A DNA stretch of 64,000 nt from Pisaster brevispinus. Taxonomy: Eukaryota > Echinodermata > Asteroidea > Forcipulatida > Asteriidae. A program made the position numbers and the translations under genes. Where the stretch lies: contig JAMKCF010000002.1 in the NCBI GenBank assembly GCA_023634235.1, positions 64,501 to 128,500 of the forward strand, in the 5' to 3' direction. This document shows, one piece after another, positions 21,300 to 33,168 of this stretch (the first letter of the stretch is position 1; each line of letters starts with the position of its first letter). Below the pieces are notes generated by a model. That model did no database searches. It had not been told where the DNA came from and saw only the letters and a program-made list of their open reading frames with translations.

Positions 21300-24195
21300 G
21301 CCTATAACAAATAAGAAAAATTTAATCAAGTAAATGGTTTTGAGACTCGGTGTTTTCGGTGTGGTTTATTGTGATTAATAATTGTTTCCGGGGTTCGTAT
21401 ACTGGTGCTGCAAATGTGTCTATCCACACAAACACCCTACACCAACTAATGTGCGATTACAATCAAGATTTACAGCCAGGTCAAAAGTTACGGGATTTTC
21501 TGATGTTGAACTTGTCTGTAATTCAACACTTTTCGAATCCCTGGCTCGGGGCGTCGGTCAATTGTGTACCTTTAAAGATTTAATGCATGTATTCTTTCCA
21601 AGTCTGTAATATCTTTTGAGGTTTGGCGTTTTTTTCATTTTGCAAAGGGTGCTTTCATTAAATTGTATGGAATTAGTATGAGAGAGTATACCAAGGTCAA
21701 GACCAGCACAACGGGACTATGACTACCTTGACCTCAGTGTAACTCCAGGTTTTCTGGGAGTTTTTTCGTGAGCGGTAGCATTGTGACTTTCGTCTGAGAA
21801 AATGCGAATGAAGACTTTGGGACGCTAGATGGCGGTATATTACATGGTAATTTTCCATACGTAGTTCTGAGCATGGACACACAATTAATGGTTCGACCTG
21901 ATAATTTCACTGCCATCCTAGCGTCCTCGAAGATCTATCATCGTCCTAAGAAAATATTAAGTGTCTACCGTTGAAAACATTTAAAGTACTATCATAAATC
22001 TTAATAAAATAGTTATAAAATAGCTGTATATAAATGTTCTTTGGCGCCTAACAAGACAATATAAGTCATATTATTGTAATGAACTACCACCTTAAGCATG
22101 TGGTCCGGCTAAATCTAAAACATACGACTGCAACCTGTCAATCAATTTGATATGCTCTGAAAATGTATAATCGACGCACAGACTGTGTTGATTTATGATG
22201 TTATTTCGACCTCTTTGTTTAAGTTTTTCCCATTTTAAATGTTTGTTTAATTTCCGCTAGTTGTGCTTGATGTGTTCGTGCTGCCCCACATCATTTTGCA
22301 CAACCATCTGCGTCTATGTCAAACAAAATTCTCTCCTACAAAAATCATTCCCGTGTCTGCTATGTTTGCACTTCCAAAAACCAACTCAATCCTTAAAAAG
22401 AAAACCAAACTTGATTCCCCCCTTCTTCTTCTCCTTAATTGCTTGAGATTATTGGTTGCATAAAATCATCGCATCATACAGTGAGGTTCTGTGAGTACAC
22501 ACACACAAAAAACCGTCATACAGTAACTTCGATTCGAGCAGACGATCAATACAATTGGCGGGAAAATACAATCTGACGCACGCCACCTCCTTTACGGATG
22601 TATTGCGCCGACTGTGATTGGTTGTCCCATGGCGCGCCGTCGTGTCCTACCAAGGATTATGATTGGTCGTCTGTAATCGACTTTATAGGATGCGAGATGA
22701 CGTTTCAGGTTGAAACTTTACTAACGGACCGAAGATTGGCTTGGTTATTTATCAAATATCAAAATGTTCCATTTTTGCGTTTATTTCTACTTTCAGTGAG
22801 TGAATGGACCACAGTAGGTTCGATATGTAGTTTGAAACACACTGAGACCGTTAATACGACGATGTTCCATTATTCGGCTTTACCGAGTCGTATAAAAAAG
22901 GTTTTCCACGTTGGTGACTTCATCAGGACTCATAGGAAAGTCTATAGCAAACAAGACCATACCATTTTCTGTTGTCAGCCATATTAAAGGCTCTATTATT
23001 TGATATGCCATCCGGTCAACATTGAAACTAGGTTGGTATGAACTTTAATGCTGAACTTTAATAACGATAATGGTTGGCTCAAACACTCATAATTATTCAA
23101 TATTAGGGGCCCTAAATAACATCATAGCATGGTGTTGTTATTACTGGAAAGATAACATTAGCTGCGATAATGATACTACAGTTTGTAATTGATTAATAGG
23201 TTGTTGCTTCTGTTATATTTGCCTGTGAAACACTGTACTGCATCCAGGATTTGCTGCATGCTGCTGTTGTTTTTGTTGTTGATGGTGGTATGCTATTGTA
23301 TTGGTGCTGCTCCTGTGTTAGTAACGGTCGCTGCTGTTGGTAATATACTTTTGCTATTGATGCCTTGATGCTGGTAGTGCTGCTGTTGTTACTGCTGCTG
23401 CTGAGTAGGGTTGTTGTTGCTGCCTTGCAGATGTTGGTAACTGCTTTTGCTGATGGTGCTGCTGCAGCTGTTGTTGTGGTTGTAGATGGTGGTGGTGATG
23501 GTGCAGCTTTATGTTTCTACTATTCTTCTAATAATATATTGATTGGAAAAAATCGCACTAGGAAATACAGCTGACCCGTCCATGATGTCTTAATTTGTTT
23601 TTAACATTTTTTTATAACACATGCACAATGCAGTATCTGTATCTAGCCTGTAACACATACTAATTATGAAACCAACCGGACCATTCCATTATGGCATATG
23701 TTTTACAGCTATAAATGCAGTGTCTGTTACAAGAAATGGTATAACACAATTCAGTGCATAACCCTGTAGAATGTACCATGCTTAGCCATCCTTTCAGTGG
23801 TTGCTAAGTTAGTATTACCCACTCTATTCTATGCAGAAACTTCATTACTTTAGTCAAGGTTTCCTCTCTACAGCTCCCTCAATTACAGCATTTCTAATTC
23901 CATGGCGAATTTTCCACGGTTTGGTTACAAAAGCCCATCCTAATAACCTCGGTAAACCTCCCGCATTATGATAAGTATGTGATCAATTTTGGTTCCATAA
24001 TCTCTGGGGGTAATTTGAGGCCGGCTGTTTGTTTTCATCCAAATAGTGCCGTGGAAAGGAATGCCCAAGCTCGCTGGTCATTTTCTGAAATAATGTATAG
24101 TATGCTCGCCTACCCGGCTGTGTTTGCAGTTTGAAACCAACAGGCAAAGCATGTAATAAATGTACAGCATATTAGCTAGTTGAATGCTCATAACT
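21300..24195. other. Intergenic DNA with one simple-repeat zone
   Basis: No supported gene. Two inverted CCAAT boxes (22617-22621, 22662-22666) and a TATAAAAAA box (22891) suggest a possible promoter. A trinucleotide-rich zone is listed separately. Confidence 0.35.
23250..23510 (+). repeat. Imperfect (TGN)n trinucleotide zone
   Basis: TGC, TGT, TGG and GTT triplets dominate, with an open frame that is only a by-product of the composition. Confidence 0.75.
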
Positions 24196-24204
24196 CTTAC
24201 ACTT

Positions 24205-24502
24205 TAAAGTGAGAATTAACCCCAAATCTGGATTGAGGAAGGGGGTATCAGACCTATTTTCCGGGTTACTGTTTCTCAGCTCCCTGGGGAGCACTCAGCC
24301 TACTCTTCCAAGTACGCAGCGCACCAGTATGAATCCAGCCCATATTACAGGTAATTTACTCCCGCGCGAAGATAATCAAAAGTTTAGTGTCCTCTACAAG
24401 GACATAAGAGTGTCAATGACCGGGATTCGAACCTAGACCACACCCAGGTAGTCTGCCTGCACCAGAGGTATAGAGTCTGGAACACTAGACCCCTCAGTTA
24501 CA
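24205..24502 (-). mobile_element. tRNA-derived SINE, type 1, copy 1
   Basis: On the - strand a tRNA-like head contains the B-box-like GGTTCGAATCCCGGTCA, followed by TTGACACTCTTATGTCCTT. This matches the head-to-body junction of the fuller copy at 61312-61732 (GGTTCGAGCCCCGGTCG then TGACACCTGTGTCCTTAAG). Its body runs to about 24205. Confidence 0.7.
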
Positions 24503-24565
24503 ATTTGAAACGCCAACACTATACTTCTCTGTCACAATAGTAGCAACACACATTGGTTAAACATG

Positions 24566-24809
24566 TACACTCTAAAGCTTCAGGGTCCCGTGGAGCTTGG
24601 CCCATTTCTGGGTCACTATGACCAGGAATATGTGTCAAAATGACCCAGAAATGGGTCGAAGTGGCACACAATCAGAGTTAAAGTCACAATTTGTATTTGT
24701 TTTATATTATTATTTTTAACCACTTTCGGGTCAGCCTGACCCCGAAATGGGTCAGGCCCCTGAAACCAAGAATCTGGGTCAGTTCTGACCCAGTAGTTTG
24801 TTAGTGTAG
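24566..24809. mobile_element. MITE family C, copy C1
   Basis: It is bounded by TACACTCTAA and TTAGTGTAG. The interior carries two perfect GGTCAnnnTGACC palindromes at 24611-24623 and 24729-24741. Total length is about 245 bp with no coding capacity. Confidence 0.85.
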
Positions 24810-24814
24810 TAGCT

Positions 24815-25440
24815 CATAATAAGTGTTTATTCACGCCGTACTTTTGCACAATAAAGCTACCGTTGAATCTGTTAGTAGTGCTTCCATTAACAATCTGTCT
24901 TCGTTTTATAACACAACTTTCACAGGGGACAAATATAGACATGCTCAAGGGTAAAGACAAAGGTATGTGGACGCAGAAGGTGATCCAGATATAAAATGCA
25001 CTTTAGAGAGACTGGCAATAACACCTTGGCTTGGATTCTGCTTATTAATCATAGTTCCAAAACTAATCTGAACATCTTTTTATTTTGTCCCTGAATTTCA
25101 CGCATAGAACCGTAATTAGCTGGGCCTACCTCTTCCCATCTAATAACGCCATGCACACGGTGCAAGCAATTTAATCTGGACAATAATTCTCCAGCCTGCA
25201 GCTTTGAGGTATAGCCCCGTGATATCGAGAGAGCTGACGGTGAGGAGGCCGGGGTTTATTAAGAATCCGCGAGTTATTAGTTTCTCGTAGGGTTTTTAGA
25301 AGCAGCTCATAGAAAAATAAATGATCTGCGAAGGGGGTTGTATGGGGGTTGGAAATAAAACTGTGGGCTCATTATGCAAAATGGGTATATATCATTGTGA
25401 GAGCTAGTTCAAGAGCTTCACAGCTAAATACTATTTAAAA
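24815..25440. other. Spacer between two family C copies
   Basis: Nothing recognised. Confidence 0.4.
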
Positions 25441-25442
25441 AC

Positions 25443-25712
25443 TATAACTGGGTCAGAATTGACATGGAGTCTGGGTCCCTTGGGGCCTAACTCAGTTCTG
25501 GGTCAGTATCACCAGGAATCTGTACCCCAAAAGACTGACCAAAAGACTGACCCAGAACTTGGTCAGACTGACGCAGAATCCGAGCTAAAATCCTTGTTTT
25601 TTCTTCTTTTTTTTTAACCAGTTTGCGGGTCAGCTTAAGCCATGGAAATGGGTCTGGCCCATTGGAACCCTGGACCCGGGTCAATTCTGACCCGGGAGTT
25701 GTTAGAGTGTAT
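25443..25712. mobile_element. MITE family C, copy C2
   Basis: It starts with ACTGGGTCAGAATTGAC and ends with CCCGGGAGTTGTTAGAGTGT. The interior shares the TCTGGGTCAGTATCACCAGG and AATGGGTCTGGCCCA blocks with other copies. Confidence 0.85.
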
Positions 25713-25714
25713 CT

Positions 25715-28700
25715 GTAATCGTTGTGATGTTTTTCACCATAGGAATTAAATGTATCGATCGATACATTTTGAAGTTTATCTATGAAGCAATTCTTCAATA
25801 CAATGGCGTTTAGCTTACCTTGAATCATGCCTGATCTGTCTGAATCAACAACACTTTTCAAAGATGTCCATTTGTCTTCACATTACCTTGAAATGTCTGA
25901 TATTGCAATTAAGGGATGATTGAAATAACTATCTTGAGTCAATGTGACGTATTAAGCCTCCAAAACTGTAAATCTAAAATAATGGTTTTCACCATAACCT
26001 GTCATGACAATTATGGGCGCTTTGATACGCCATTAATGAAGTGTTTTTAAGTGTCATTAATCTTGCAAAGTATGACATCTTTGAAATTCGGGGTTGGGGC
26101 TAATCTTCTATATTTTGAGGAGTATTTTGTTCTTTTTGTATTTTATTTCATTAATCACACAAGTAATAAAGAAAGACGGCATTCAAATTGACGTCCTGAA
26201 CTAATGCAGATATATGCAGTGTTTTACGGAACTGTATTTCAGTGTTGGAATTGGGCGCGAAGCGAACTTAGTCTGTCCCCTCCAATGTGTAGTGTGATAC
26301 TCGCTACTTTCTACTCAGGGTGTCCGACCACGTGATTCGGGCGCAATGACACCCTTGGAGCGGACATTGCCGTGTCGCTAAAGGGTCAAATTCGTGCGAG
26401 ATAAGTTTAAATACCTCACGATTATTTCAGTCCGAAGCTTTCTTCACCAGTGCAACACATTAGCTATTATCCATAAATACTTTAACACCAACATTATTAA
26501 TATTTACAACCTCGTTCCTCTAAAAATACATTCCCATAACACATCCCGGAGAAATTGTCATCACGGTTTGACGTTTTCCAGCATAACTCATTAATATAAA
26601 ACCAAAATCCCCTCCAAGGACGAATCGCAATAGGAAGAATTATTCTCATCGACAACAAAACAATAATTTTCCAGCTCCATCAGTGGAGTGGAATTGGCTC
26701 TCCTATATAAATCTTCCATTGTCCTCTGTAATGAATAGATAAAATAGATCGAAAGGGCCATTCAGCTTGTAAACTCGCTATAATCCCGAGCCCTAACAAT
26801 ATTGCCATGTGAATTATTGAATATTGATCCTCAAACAAACAAATTTAAAAATGCAGGGGTGGGGGCTATCTTTTTGAAATTTGACAATAGTGTTCTGCTC
26901 CTATCGTGGACTAAGCCAACTCAGCCCACTCTTATAATTCCAGTCATTATTCGGGCATGAAATTTTGTCTCCCTCGGGAACACCTCCACGTAAAAACAGT
27001 CGATAAAATAGCTGCAAGGTAGAAATTCCATCAACTGATACCTAAACTGAAAGTGCAACACTACGAGAAAATAAAAAATATGGGAAAACTATACAAGAGT
27101 AGGGGAAATTTACTTCAAAGGAATAACAACGCATTGAAATGTTAAAACTAAAGCCAACCTTGAACCTAAATGTAATAGTGACTGAAAAGAGCTGTCATTT
27201 TTAGCCATGTTTGATTTGAAGAGCTACCTATCAATAGTTAGTTATTTTATACAAAATCTAGGCAATATTAATGTCAAATTGTTCAAATTGACAATTAAAT
27301 GATTCATTATGCGTATTTTCGTGACAGAAATGTGAAAAATACTCACTTTAACGTCCAAGTTCCCCTGCATTAATATTAGCAAAGCTATGTTCAAATAATA
27401 TGTTTGTTACATGCAAGGGCAGAACATTGCTATTTTTGAAAATTAATTCATTACCTTCTTCTAGTATTCAATAGAAGACAAACCAGTGAAACAAACCAGT
27501 GATGAAAGTATTACCAAATTCGATGGACGTTCGAGTGAAAACAGCAACAATAAGGGTTCAGGTTTTGAATGTGTTTTTGTACTCGACCATATCGGGATTA
27601 TTTCAATTGTGGTTTTGGGGTTGTCTGATGCTATTTTCTAGACTTTGAGACTTGAGAGTGATTCAACCGGAACTATTTTCCTAGAGAATTGATGATTATT
27701 TATGAACTTATAAACAGTGACATTTAATATTAAAACTAATCAATGTTTTAATACCTTTTCCCATATCAATCCTGCACGTTGTCTCGGAGTGTTCAATAAG
27801 CCATTTTTGAGATATGGTGGACATAATAATATTTATTACCAGGGCACTATTTGGTTTGGGTAAGTTTGTCTGTAAAAACCTAAACCAAACAGTGTAGACA
27901 CCCAAACCAAGAGTGTATATCATATCTCAAAAGGTCTAATGGATCAATCCTAATGAATATCCAAATTTCAGTTAATTCCCTTTGTTTTAATTCACCTGCA
28001 GAAATTGCTTCACTATCATGTTTCTGGATTTCTCCTACAGCCCCTCCCCAACACCTCCTCACACCACAGTGATTCCATTTTCAAAAAACAAAACCTAAAA
28101 CAAATTCTTTTGGTGAAATTCCATTTCGTAGTTACCATTTGTGACGAAACGGTCAGGCCCCTTGCTAAGTGACGTAACTAGACATTTACATGATGTATGT
28201 AACCATACATTTTGTGCATTCTTTCGGATCTCATGGGGAGGGGGTAGGTCGGTAAAAGGGTTCTGAACGTGAGTGTGTGGGGGGGGGCTCCAACCCTTAC
28301 CCTGCAGGTCATACGCTACTGTCCTTGCTTGCGTCATATTAAGAGTTTCTCAAAAGATGGTCTTTCGCCAGAATGAATTATTATAGTAATAAATACAAAC
28401 TAAAATAGCTGCAGAAAATAGTTTCGATCAGCCTGCCATGGCTTTCACCAATGCCAAATCAAGAGTGGCTACCCCAGAAGAGAGTCATGGGCTCCTTTGG
28501 ATTCTCCTCTTGCATAACTTCTAACTAGGTTATTGCTTTATAGGCGAATCGAAAGCTAGTTGTTTTATATGCCTGAGTAAAGTCAAGGATTAGTGAACTT
28601 AGTAATATTGCAGTTTATTTCATGGTGTACGGTGTATTTTGATTGTTAGCAAATTTACTCCTTCCAGTGTGGTGTCAATTTTGCCAAGATTAAGGAGCTC

Positions 28701-28930
28701 GTGATGTTAGTTAAGTTAAATTGACAAACAAGAGTATAATTTTATGTGTTTGTTATTATTTTCAGATTCAGACATGAATAGAGACAGGAACGAACACTGG
28801 CCTCACTCATTTGACGCCTGTAGTCGAAGGTTCATAAGAATACAAATGTATTACAAAGCAACTCCCACGTTATTTTATCAAAACCCGTATGAAATATCGC
28901 CAAACTGGTCTTGTGTTTTTCGCTAACAGT
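25715..28930. other. Intergenic DNA, no recognised gene
   Basis: No exon, RNA gene or paired-end repeat could be supported. A TATATAAAT box near 26704 sits 12 bp after an inverted CCAAT box but lacks a downstream frame. Confidence 0.4.
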
Positions 28931-29264
28931 GTCGTGCAGACCCACGCAACATTCCCCAGCATTCCCCTTAAAGAGGAGTAAAATAACAAGAAGAAGAAAT
29001 ACCCACATCACAGTCTCTCAGGGTTAAACCAATTAAAATCATAATTGCATGTTTAGTTTCCTTTTTTATGCAATGGCGTCGTTGGGAATTTATGGGGCCT
29101 GACCTCCACCAATTCATTAGATTTTTATCAATTTTGCCGCGTCAATGCAATAGAGAGATAGCAAGCTGGACTTTCGATCTCCTTGTGTAAAGTGAATGGG
29201 AGGGAACTCCAACACAATACAGTGCGGGCAAAAGAACGTGGAGGAGACGAAACAACGCCACTCG

Positions 29265-29460
29265 GTTCCGATTGGACAACACAAACCACCGCCGTGTGAT
29301 GTGGCGATTATGCACGCTTGTTTGTTGTACCCGAGTGTATGTGACATTGACGTGTGTGTGACGTCACGGAACTCCCAGCCAATGGGGATGCACTGCTGCT
29401 TAACAAAGGCACGCCCCCGTCCGGAGCAAGTTAAAAAGCCAAACCATGCGGGAGATGCTT
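29265..29460 (+). promoter_or_regulatory. Promoter of the secreted-peptide gene
   Basis: Motifs fall in normal promoter order: an inverted CCAAT (ATTGG, 29271-29275), a perfect palindromic CRE TGACGTCA at 29359-29366, a CCAAT box at 29379-29383, a GC box (CGCCCCCG, about 29413) and a TATA-like TTAAAAA at 29431-29437. The expected start of transcription is therefore near 29460. A CRE so close to the start suggests cAMP/CREB control, as is common for peptide-hormone genes; that is inference. Confidence 0.6.
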
Positions 29461-29498
29461 CACTGATAAAGCATTCAGAGGCAGAACACCGGCTCATC
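29460..29498 (+). other. Probable 5' UTR exon
   Basis: It extends from the predicted transcription start to a GTAAGT donor at 29499. The intron that follows (29499-29625) ends in a pyrimidine-rich tract and TTGCAG. It contains no start codon in frame with the coding exon. Confidence 0.5.
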
Positions 29499-29627
29499 GT
29501 AAGTGACAACGATCGCACACAGAGACACGGAGAAAGTAGACGACATTTTAACCGAGTAGGCAAACGCAGAGCAATAGCCTCCGTTCCTGCATCTTTTTAT
29601 ACACAAACATTCCTTTTTGTTGCAGAG

Positions 29628-29744
29628 ATGAATGCCTCGCCGATGATGCGCCTTTTTGTGGTCACACTATGCGCCCTCCTGGTCGTCTGTCACGCAGACC
29701 TTACAGATATAGGAAACAGTGACATAATGAACGAACCTGGATCG
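29628..29744 (+). CDS. First coding exon of a secreted protein or peptide precursor (partial)
   Basis: The ATG at 29628 lies three bases after a 3' splice site (pyrimidine tract TCCTTTTTGTTGCAG ending at 29625). The exon encodes 39 residues and ends in phase 0 at a CGG/GTAAGT donor (29745). The product starts with a textbook signal peptide: a short N-region with Met-Met-Arg, a hydrophobic core LFVVTLCALLVV, then a probable cleavage site CHA/D around residues 22-24. The mature N-terminus begins DLTDIGNSD and is polar and acidic. The remaining exons are not in this piece. I do not recognise the family; a neuropeptide or hormone precursor is plausible given the short exon, signal peptide and CRE promoter, but any secreted protein would fit. 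Translation through the intron would stop a few codons later. Confidence 0.6.
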
Positions 29745-29749
29745 GTAAG

Positions 29750-31410
29750 TCTTACTTCATTTTTGTAGACGAAAATAATTTGTTCTATTTCGTTAACTTT
29801 AGATTCTTAAATAAATTGCTATTCTTTACAGTTTGTACTCTTCCTGTACACCTGTTTGAATCTGCCATGTAAAGCACACACCACTGTCCACTGGGATACA
29901 CCATTTTATCACAATACTCGGTATTAATGGCGGGGAATATTATTAAAATTCCTCCCAGGCGATGTAAGAATGTGTCTGTCTTGATATTGAATAGAACAGG
30001 TGGTCTTTGCAATGTGACAGTTCAGTTAATGAGCGTCTTCAAAGGCATGAAAACAAACCAAGCGTGTATTGTGTTGTTAACATTTTCCAAACCAAAATCA
30101 ACATACAATGAAGACTTTGAAGGATGCGGGTTCCAATATGGGGGCAATTGATTCCAATCTTAGGTAATATTGAGCGTCTGTGCACTTTAAGCAAACGTTG
30201 ACTTTAATCTTACGAAGGAAACCAAGAGTCTCTATGAGAGTACGGGGATCCCTAGAAATGAATTTGAGATTGTAGATGGACTTCTCAATCCTTTGTCGAG
30301 ACTTTCACTCAAGATTCACGTGAACGTATTGATTTATTTCCGGGGGTTGGAGTGAAACGTACAAAGAACGCTATACGTGTGAAGTAAAATTGTCCAATTC
30401 TCAGACGAACTTACTCCTGGGGAATAGAATATTACCACAAATGTTGTCATTTCTTGGACTTAAGTTGAAGATCTTGAGTGAGTATGTCGTTTTCAATTTC
30501 TACTTTCTGAGGTACTTTTTTCGAAATCTTAGTCGGTTTTTTTCAATTATGGATTTTATGTTTTTTACGCTGTTAGAAACTTTGTGTAATAAATTTGAGT
30601 TTACTTGAAAAATAACTATTTAAATAAAAAAGAATAAAACTTTCACCCTTTCACCAAGTTTTGCATTCAACAATTCCTAAACTTTTCTTTGGGAAGAAAA
30701 CACAAAATACGGGTAGTTTACTTTGGCACATTGTTCTAAAAAGTCATTGTTGTCACACTACATGTAGATGTTTAATAAAGCTACCATAATAACCCATCCA
30801 TTAAATGTTTACTGTTCCTAGTAGTAGGAGTGAGGTAATTTAGCCTCCCCAAGAAAGTAATTCTCGTTCGCTATTGGCTATGCCCCCCCCCCCTAAAGAA
30901 CAAACCTCAATGCTTATGATTGCTATGAAAAACTAATTGTCTCGTTCAATTTGATGTTTGCGTAATATTACGTGCGGATCTAAGCACATATTTGCCAGGA
31001 AATGCACACAACGAAAAATCTGATCTTCATCATTTGCGTTATGATTATGACATTGCTTGTGGGTAGCGCACAATACAAGGTCTTCAGCCGTGCAGAAGTA
31101 AAGACTGTCTCTGTATGAACGGATCTGTGTGATGCGGCCCCGGGGCGAGCCCTTGAATTTTAACTCCGTGTTCATTAGGCCATCGCTTTCCATTGATGAG
31201 TTTGAAGCTATTGCTTCGGCACGCATTTTGACACTAAATAAGTAGTTTACGGCAAAGCTTAAATGTATAGTACCTCATTGTTTTTTGCCGGAATATTATA
31301 AATTCAAATCCTGTAACTTTCTTCATGTTTCAAAATCTCATTTGACAGATCAGTTAAATAAAAGGTATTCTAGGATTACCGTGTACGTAAGATCTCTCTC
31401 AGAGTTGTTG
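29750..31410. other. Probable intron or intergenic DNA
   Basis: Likely the start of the intron after the secreted-peptide exon. No further exon is convincing. A C run occurs near 30885. Confidence 0.35.
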
Positions 31411-31418
31411 TGAGGTAT

Positions 31419-31492
31419 AACAACTCGACGTTTCGATCAGTTTGCTCTGATTGTCTTCAGGAGAAAATATGGATTGAAATTTCGAGTTGTTA
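31419..31492 (-). ncRNA. Hammerhead-ribozyme-like motif, stand-alone
   Basis: Read on the - strand, the order is CTGAAGA (matching the hammerhead core CUGANGA), a stem II of ATCAG/CTGAT around the loop AGCAAA, then GAAA, a two-base loop CG, and UC as the cleavage dinucleotide, followed by GAGTTGTT. Stem I can form from CUC/GAG, or from the outer 10-bp inverted repeat AACAACTCGA/TCGAGTTGTT. A one-base-pair stem III is characteristic of hammerheads reported in Penelope-like elements. Departures from consensus are two extra unpaired bases (CA) between the core and stem II and an unpaired C before GAAA, so activity is uncertain. No PLE reading frame is nearby. Confidence 0.5.
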
Positions 31493-31499
31493 CTAACCA

Positions 31500-32735
31500 T
31501 TGTTTTGTTGTTGTTTGTTTGATTGCGCGTTTTCTTCGGAACCACCACAATTCTGAGAGAGATTTTTTTGTGGGATTTTTTTTTGGGGGGGGGTGGGGCG
31601 GGACCACATGGTGTTACCGTCAACCTCACTAGATTGTATGTCCATCATGCACATTTTCTAATTCCCTATAAAATAAAAGCTGAAAAGTATGGTCCACCAT
31701 TTGGGTTATTGGAAAATTTATTCACTTCAGATCTTCAAGTTTTCTTTAAACATGCCTTGCCAACAACCTGTTTCATTAAATAAATTGGATGAAATTCACC
31801 TAATAATTCATCGGTTAAAAATTTATTTTTCGGTGGTTCATGGGTGTTTTTCGATTGTGGCAATTAAACGAAAACTGTGTGTTTATGGGAAGTTTATCTC
31901 ACACATGGCAGTGTATTAGACTGAAATATTGCCAAAAGATAATTGTATAACTTTCAATAAAAAAGAAACAAACAACTTGGGTTTAAATCGACTTTTGTTT
32001 CAGTCATTACTACACATAATTATCCTTAAAACTATTTTAGATGACAATTTGAATCGTCTTATATCTACAGTGTCCATCAGTGAAAACTAACATTTAAAAA
32101 TGTGAACGTATCAAATGATTGAAACCATTTTAGAGCGCATTTTTTTGTGAAAGATTATATGAAATAATACATTCGGTCTTAAAAGTCAAAGAGGAAAATA
32201 ACAATTACACACACGAGGTGCGTGTTTAGTACGAAAAGGAAAGACATCTTCACAAAATAAATTTTGTGAAAACTTAATAGTAAGTTTAGATACCAGATAA
32301 TGAGTGAAGAGATTAAGAGAAACAGCAGGGGCAATAAAAAAAATCATAGGTCGTGCAGCCGATCTATGCTGTTTTCTTAAAAGCTTGTGCGTCATCTTCA
32401 AATTGAATTTATGATGCGTCATGCCGTTTATTTTGTTCCATCGAAAGAGGGGGTGGGCTAGATGATTCAAATGATTGTGTTTTCCCCACACCAAGGCTGT
32501 ACCATCATTTAGTGGACGTAAACAATTTGTTTACCGAACGTGACAGAACACCTGTCGAAGGCTTGTCAAACCAGAACAGGCCCCAACTATCTTAAATATT
32601 TATACCGTTTTTATCGAGAATCGGACCAATCAATAATTGATTTCAGAAGCTTTTCACGCATGTGGTCCATTATCACTAGGTGGTCCGCATAAAGTAAGTC
32701 CTCTCTGAAATATTGATACGTAGCCTATATGACTT
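31500..32735. other. Intergenic or intronic DNA
   Basis: Contains a short poly-T/G run near 31565-31595. No supported gene. Confidence 0.4.
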
Positions 32736-32739
32736 TCAG

Positions 32740-32824
32740 TTTAAGTTCTTGGATGCGTCAGAAGAAGTGCCAATCCACTTGTATCTAGACGGGTGCGATT
32801 GCGATGATTTGATTTTAGTCCGTG
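32740..32824 (+). CDS. Candidate 85-bp internal exon of a secreted protein
   Basis: A 3' splice site (GACTTTCAG, ending 32739) and a donor (GTG/GTACGT at 32825) bound an open frame of 28 codons reading FKFLDASEEVPIHLYLDGCD and onward to VR. The peptide has the acidic, cysteine-containing look of real protein. It reads in phase 0 at its start, compatible with the phase-0 end of the signal-peptide exon at 29744, and it leaves phase 1. The F-x-F...I-H pattern faintly recalls a ZP-domain segment, but one expected cysteine is absent. This is a low-confidence exon call; the link to the 29.6-kb gene is inference. Confidence 0.25.
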
Positions 32825-33116
32825 GTACGTGTTTTTGTTGTGGGCATTGCCTATGTGTACGGTTTCCAAAGAGAGGCCGGTCGTGGTTCGCATGTTGAAA
32901 AGCTATCATAATTTACATAATTCAAGCCACAAACATTATAACTCAAAGACCCAGAAATGTTTGTTTAAGCCTCAAAGAAGTATATTATTTATAGCTTTTT
33001 TAATCATGTCCCTGGACATTTGGGGGGGGGGGGGGTCGGGGGAGGGTCGACAAGCGTGCCACCAAACATGTTGCTTATGAACGAGGGTGTCGTTAGTCTG
33101 TAACAGAATGTGCTTA

Positions 33117-33168
33117 AGCGAGAACATTTCTATATAAGGATATGGATTGTGCAAGCGTGCTTATTAAA
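33117..33168 (+). repeat. Left copy of a 52-bp direct duplication flanking MITE B2
   Basis: AAGCGAGAACATTTCTA...GATATGGATTGTG...GCGTGCTTA is repeated with a few changes at 33552-33606, immediately on the other side of the MITE. Confidence 0.8.

Noticed and set aside
30933..31226. 97-codon - strand frame with several Cys and His
   Set aside because: Looks mildly protein-like but has no recognisable motif, no splice or promoter support and no family; kept out as unsupported.
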